Source of the DNA: Cyclostephanos tholiformis
Taxonomy: Eukaryota; Bacillariophyta; Thalassiosirophyceae; Thalassiosirales; Thalassiosiraceae
Direction of reading: 5' to 3'
Assembly: GCA_036939975.1 (NCBI GenBank)
Contig: JALLPB010002608.1
Coordinates: 1-10,765 of the forward strand
DNA: 10,765 nt
Positions 6,937 to 10,765 of the stretch are shown here, piece after piece (within the stretch, counting starts at the first letter, position 1; the number at the start of each line of letters is the position of its first letter). The position numbers were made by a program, and so were the translations under genes. The notes beneath the pieces were generated by a model. That model had not been told where the DNA came from and ran no database searches. It saw only the letters and a program-made list of their open reading frames with translations.

Positions 6937-8613
6937 ATGGGGAAATCACATCAGAAGAGCACCCTTAAGACACCACCAGGTAAGGGACCAAAAACGAGAA
7001 CTAGTCCAAGGATTGTGAAGGCAAATGAGCGGGAGAGAGGCAGTGGACCGGTCGGTAGAGGAGGGAAAATGCCACTGGCTAAAAACAAAACGAGCAGCAA
7101 AGGCAGACAATCAATGAAGACGTCGTTGTCATCATCTTCGTCATCATCACCACCATCATCATCATCATCATTATCATTATCATCAGCTGAATCAGACAAA
7201 GATGACGTATTTGACGAAGGGGACCGCGATGAAAAACGCAACAATGTTGATTACGGAAGAAAGACGTCCAAGAACTTTACGAGAGAAGAACTATTAAATA
7301 TGCTGAGGGAGAAAGAGCGGATCATCAAGAAACTACAGGCGGAAATGGAATACATGAAGAATAGGTCTAAACCAAGCAAGAAGACCATTCGAGAAATGAT
7401 GATGTGGTCGGGTGAGGAGATAAACTTCTCCGAAAGTGTAAATACCTTCGTCAGAGAATTCTTATTTCCTCGGTACAAATTCCTAAAAGATGGATGGCAG
7501 CGCTACGAGCCAAATATGAAAAATAGCTTGTCGTCAATGTGCTTGCGCAGACTCTCACTTCCAGAGGCTAGCGATAGAGAAGATATTTGGATTCGGGTAA
7601 TCGTTCCTTCGATACAGATGAAATATATAAATATCAAGGGGAACATGAACAATGACTTGAAGAACATTTACATGAGTGTGTATTGCGTCATGTATGTACC
7701 AAATTGCGATCTGATGAACTAACCAAAAAAAATCTCCCTCTATTTTGCAGGTGATGATAGTATCCTGAACCTGGATGCAGTCGCAGGTGGATTGCAAGGT
7801 TTCATGAAAAAAAATCAGGAGAACCAAGGAATAGGATTGGCTGTGGTGTACGAATTCTTCACGCGATATGTGCGGAGAATTTATCCGGACACACATTGGA
7901 AGAGGACAATGAAGAAGAATGCGAATAAATATTTCTTTCAACTAATTACTCCAAGCGATATTGCTTTTGTTATTTCGTTGCTTAAAAATGGAATGCCAGT
8001 GTGGAACAAAAAAAAGGTTCTATTTGAAACAGACGAAATGAAGAAAACAAAAGCGAAAACATTATTCTCGTCCGGAGAAGGCCAGAAGAGGAGCTTCGGA
8101 AAAACAACATGGAGTCAGGAAGGTTTGAAGTATTACCACAAGGTAGAGAGAGCTTGGCAGGAGGCGTACAGTAATAGAGAGCAAATGTGTGCTCTAATTA
8201 ATGGATGGGAGAGGTGGGAGCCAGACAATGATCTCAAGAAAGGGAAAGAGGTCCTAAGTACTAATTGGAGACTAGTTGATACGAACAAAAAAGGTAAGGC
8301 AGGTAACGAGGGTAGTGCGGACGAAAACGATGATGGATGGGACAATGACGATGGATATCATTCGGACAAATACAACGATGTGGAGGACTTGCCTTTTAAA
8401 TTGGATAGGGGGAACTTAAGGAAGATTACAGGCTTAGAAAATTTGTCAGGGAACGATGATTCGTACTCATCGGATGAATCAGAGGAAGATGAGAAGGGTA
8501 AAGGGGAAGACGAGATCAAAGACAGTCCAGGGAAGATCGGAGACCACGAGAAGGAGGAGAAGGACGAAAGAGTAGTTACGGTGGAGAGGAGAAACAAGAG
8601 ACGTAACAAATAG
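6937..8613 (+). CDS. Unknown protein, Ser-rich/coiled-coil with acidic C-terminus (two exons)
   Basis: Exons 6937-7675 and 7751-8613 join in phase to a 533-aa protein. I know no named function; the central part resembles proteins I associate with diatom mobile-element neighbourhoods. The N terminus is basic and disordered (MGKSHQKSTLKTPPGKGPKT). A Ser-rich tract encoded by TCA repeats follows (about residues 65-85). Next are an acidic patch and a predicted coiled coil (about 114-145, LLNMLREKERIIKKLQAEME). The folded-looking core includes FVREFLFPRYKFLKDGW in exon 1 and, in exon 2, ITPSDIAFVISLLKNGMPVW, then SSGEGQKRSFGKTTWSQEG. The last about 100 residues are Asp/Glu/Lys-rich and end in a basic stretch. 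This is a typical nuclear, chromatin-associated composition, but no catalytic motif is visible. An in-frame ATG at 6775 would add 54 residues; it lies only 13 bp beyond the transposon end and the extra segment has no domain character, so I prefer 6937. The frame is intact with a TAG stop. Confidence 0.7.
7129..7185 (+). repeat. TCA trinucleotide microsatellite (poly-Ser coding)
   Basis: Imperfect TCA/TCG/CCA/TTA triplets run across about 57 bp inside exon 1 of the unknown gene and encode a Ser/Pro/Leu tract. Period three keeps the frame under slippage, so the tract length may vary between alleles. Confidence 0.8.
7676..7750 (+). other. Intron of the unknown gene (75 nt)
   Basis: The donor is GTGTGT at 7676 and the acceptor TATTTTGCAG ends at 7750. 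A good branch-point candidate, GAACTAACC (7717-7725), lies about 27 nt upstream. The TAA within that motif would stop translation if the intron were retained. Splicing here joins codon A + GT (Ser) and keeps frame into DDSILNLDAV. The stronger-looking donor GTATGT at 7692 would put exon 2 out of frame. Confidence 0.75.
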
Positions 8614-8769
8614 GTAAAGATGAAAAGCAAGGTCGGTGGGGTGTGAAGATATTTGTTAGATAATACAAAGTTAAAGTTACGACAACTCTATCACAAAATT
8701 ACCTTTAATAGAGACAATAAAATATTAGACACAAAAAACAATAACCCTTATGATACTGACCCAACAAAG
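8614..8769. other. Junction between the unknown gene and the Copia remnant
   Basis: Recognisable Copia protein begins near 8770 (MGIEVNDDGLIPFL), while the open frame extends back to 8647 through low-complexity Asn/Lys-rich sequence. The Gag and protease regions and any 5' long terminal repeat are absent. The element is therefore truncated somewhere in this stretch, and I could not place the breakpoint. Confidence 0.5.
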
Positions 8770-10765
8770 ACCATGGGAATAGAGGTCAATGATGACGGCT
8801 TGATACCTTTCCTCTCGCAGGGCTCAATGATATTCTTCAACACAAGATATCCCGATGATAATGAACTTGATATGTATCCCTATATTGTCATTATGAGTGA
8901 CAAACCATGGGACCCTCATGGCTTGATCATGCCTGGGGGATTTGATGATACGGGCAATCACAACAATAACCACATGATTCTCCAAGTCTCATCAAACATG
9001 TCTCATGGTGTTAATTGACATCGCCATATGTACGAGACCAACTGCATCTTGATGACTGTTAATGGCAACATGGAACAGCTTCTCATTGAACTCATGATGA
9101 GCAGTGTTCATATCTCCTCAATACGACACATGAACAAACTACAATCGAAAATGCGGCATTCACAGTTTGAATCCAAACATGTTGCAGCCATATTTGGTGT
9201 CAGCTTAGGTGCTGCGAAGAATATCCTTAATGTCATGACACAAAAGGGTATTAGACATGCCATAATGCCTCTGACCCGGCATTACCAGGTGGATCATATT
9301 CACTTGCATCACACATACTTGGCCGGAAAATGGATGCTCAACCATGTTGAATCCAAATATAAATCAATATGTGGACATACTGGGGCAATTGTCATCTCGA
9401 ATGGCAATTTTGTCATGATATACCCCACTGCATCCAAAGGAGACCAAGATTCTACTGAGTCCTTGTGGCAATTCACGGAAGAAATCGAAATCCCAGCTAA
9501 CCTAAAATGTGACATGGCAGCGGCATTTGTGGGCCAACACACGGATTTCCAGCGGCTAGTGCAGCGATTGGGCATCAACATAACATATGCCAAGCCTTAC
9601 AGACACAACCAATTGCAACAGATTGATGTGGCCATCCGTGAATTAAAACATAAATGGCATAGCAAAATGGGATCTAAACATGTCCCACAATGCCTATGAT
9701 GTTTTGGCCTTGAGCACCAAGCTTGGCTGATGCAATATGAAATGATCACAGGCAAAACACCTGACATCTTGAAATACCTAGACTTTGACTTCTATGACTT
9801 GGTTTGGTATTGGCATCAGCCTAATCCATCCCTATCTGAACATGATTGTGAATTAGCCCAATGGATGGGCATCGCCCACAGAGTGGGCTCGGACATTTGT
9901 TATTGGTTGATGTCAGTATCCGGAGTCCCAGTTGTGAACTCATTGGTACAGCATGTTACGGCAGACGATTTATGCAACCCAGAGATAATGCACCAAATTA
10001 ACAACTTCAATAGGAGTTTAGATACACGGTTAGATGACATGAACTTCTCCCTCCTGGGAGGAGACATCAACGACTTTTACCCAAATGACATGTATGATAT
10101 TCCAATAGAGGAAAATGCTGAAAGCGGGGACCCAGAAAACAGGGACGATGAAACACATGAACGGCCAGAGGCCGATGACATCGAAACATACGATAACCTA
10201 ATTGGAGCAGCTTTCCTTCTGGACCCTCGTAAGAACCCAGATAATGTTGCAACTTTAGCAATGGTTATAATAAGAAAGACTGACCATTTAGGTAATCCAA
10301 TGGGAAAAGCGCATGCCAATCTTCTGCTTGACACAAGGGAATATGAGGTAGAACTGGAGGATAGAACCTATGACTCCTATTTTGTGAATACCAATGCAGA
10401 GAATCTCTACAGCCAATGCAACACAGAGGGCAGAGAATTTAACACAGTCAGAGACATAATAGGACATAAGACAGATGGCCATGCATTGACCAGAGCTGAG
10501 GGGTACCATGTTGTGGGAAACCACCAGCGACCAAAGAAGACCACTACCGGTTGGAAGATAAATGTCAAATTTTCACTTGGCACAACAGTGTGGCTACCAT
10601 TGAAAGATGTCAAAGAAAGCAACCCCATCGAACTAGCCGAATACATGATATTGAGTCATATTGACAATGAGCCTGCCTTTAAGTGGTGGGTGTCACTGGT
10701 AACGAAACCAAATGATAAACAAGGTTAAGAAGAAATATTGGCGGACTACGCATAAGTTTGGGGTA
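8647..10765 (+). pseudogene. Ty1/Copia (CoDi-like) pol remnant, integrase region, decayed and partial
   Basis: One reading frame runs from 8647 to about 10716, interrupted by TGA at 9016-9018 and at 9697-9699. A shift to the next frame follows: from 10721 to the edge it reads KVKKKYWRTTHKFGV, a recognisable continuation of the family. In between are segments I associate with diatom Copia polyproteins: a pre-integrase block (SDKPWDPHG), TQKGIRHAIMPLTRHYQVDH, the integrase core, GKTPDILKYLDFDFYDLVW, GIAHRVGSDICYW, RPEADDIETYDN, and SNPIELAEYMILSHIDNEPA. Integrase inserts the cDNA of the retrotransposon into chromosomes. Catalytic positions look altered: Asn (codon 9340) where the first Asp is expected, Asp retained at 9511, and Asp (9625) near the expected Glu. 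Both TGA codons sit where Trp is plausible. Gag, protease and reverse transcriptase are not in the window; the last should follow to the right. Non-functional as read. Confidence 0.82.

Noticed and set aside
6951..7244. Asp-rich minus-strand frame opposite the unknown gene
   Set aside because: It is the antisense reading of the TCA microsatellite and flanking exon.
7692..7750. Alternative intron of the unknown gene using the GTATGT donor at 7692
   Set aside because: The donor looks stronger, but joining it to the acceptor at 7750 gives ATG TGA and ends translation at once; GTGTGT at 7676 keeps the frame.

Overview
The window looks like nuclear DNA from a diatom, and almost everything recognisable in it belongs to transposable elements. 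Three things point to a diatom. The Copia-type pol remnant at the right resembles the diatom CoDi lineage. The minus-strand gene at the left resembles the N-terminal part of a helix-turn-helix/DDE protein family I associate with diatoms. Two plus-strand genes have short GT-AG introns (81 and 75 nt). Nothing suggests a prokaryote or an organelle. The assignment rests on remembered family resemblance, not on a search.

Layout from left to right. (1) 1-627, minus strand: the N-terminal 209 residues of a pogo/CENP-B-like transposase-type protein, running off the left edge. (2) About 628-1239: an AT-rich spacer with small hairpins and no gene. (3) About 1240-6762: a candidate complete DNA transposon of roughly 5.5 kb. 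Its ends are short C-rich inverted repeats (CAACTTCCCCC at the left, its complement at the right). The left subterminal zone is GC-rich with tandem repeats; the right one is AT-rich with two 144-bp-spaced repeat copies. Between them are two convergent genes whose stop codons are only 27 bp apart. The plus-strand gene (1612-3255, one intron) encodes a Zn2Cys6 binuclear-cluster DNA-binding domain fused to a 2-oxoglutarate/Fe(II) dioxygenase-like domain. The minus-strand gene (3283-6132) encodes a 949-aa zinc-finger DDE transposase of Plavaka/CACTA (CMC/KDZ-like) character. (4) 6937-8613, plus strand: a 533-aa, two-exon, intact gene of unknown function with a Ser-rich tract, a coiled coil and an acidic tail. 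(5) About 8647-10765, plus strand: a decayed Ty1/Copia pol fragment covering the integrase region, with two in-frame TGA stops, one frameshift and altered catalytic residues. It continues past the right edge.

The most interesting part is region 3. In fungi and green algae, TET/JBP-type DNA dioxygenases are known to travel with KDZ-type DNA transposons (Iyer et al. 2014, from memory). Here an apparent diatom transposon pairs a Plavaka/CMC-like transposase with a dioxygenase that carries its own fungal-type Zn2Cys6 DNA-binding cluster. A reasonable hypothesis is that the oxygenase binds element DNA and modifies bases or chromatin, helping the element control silencing or transposition. The sequence shows the architecture, not the activity.
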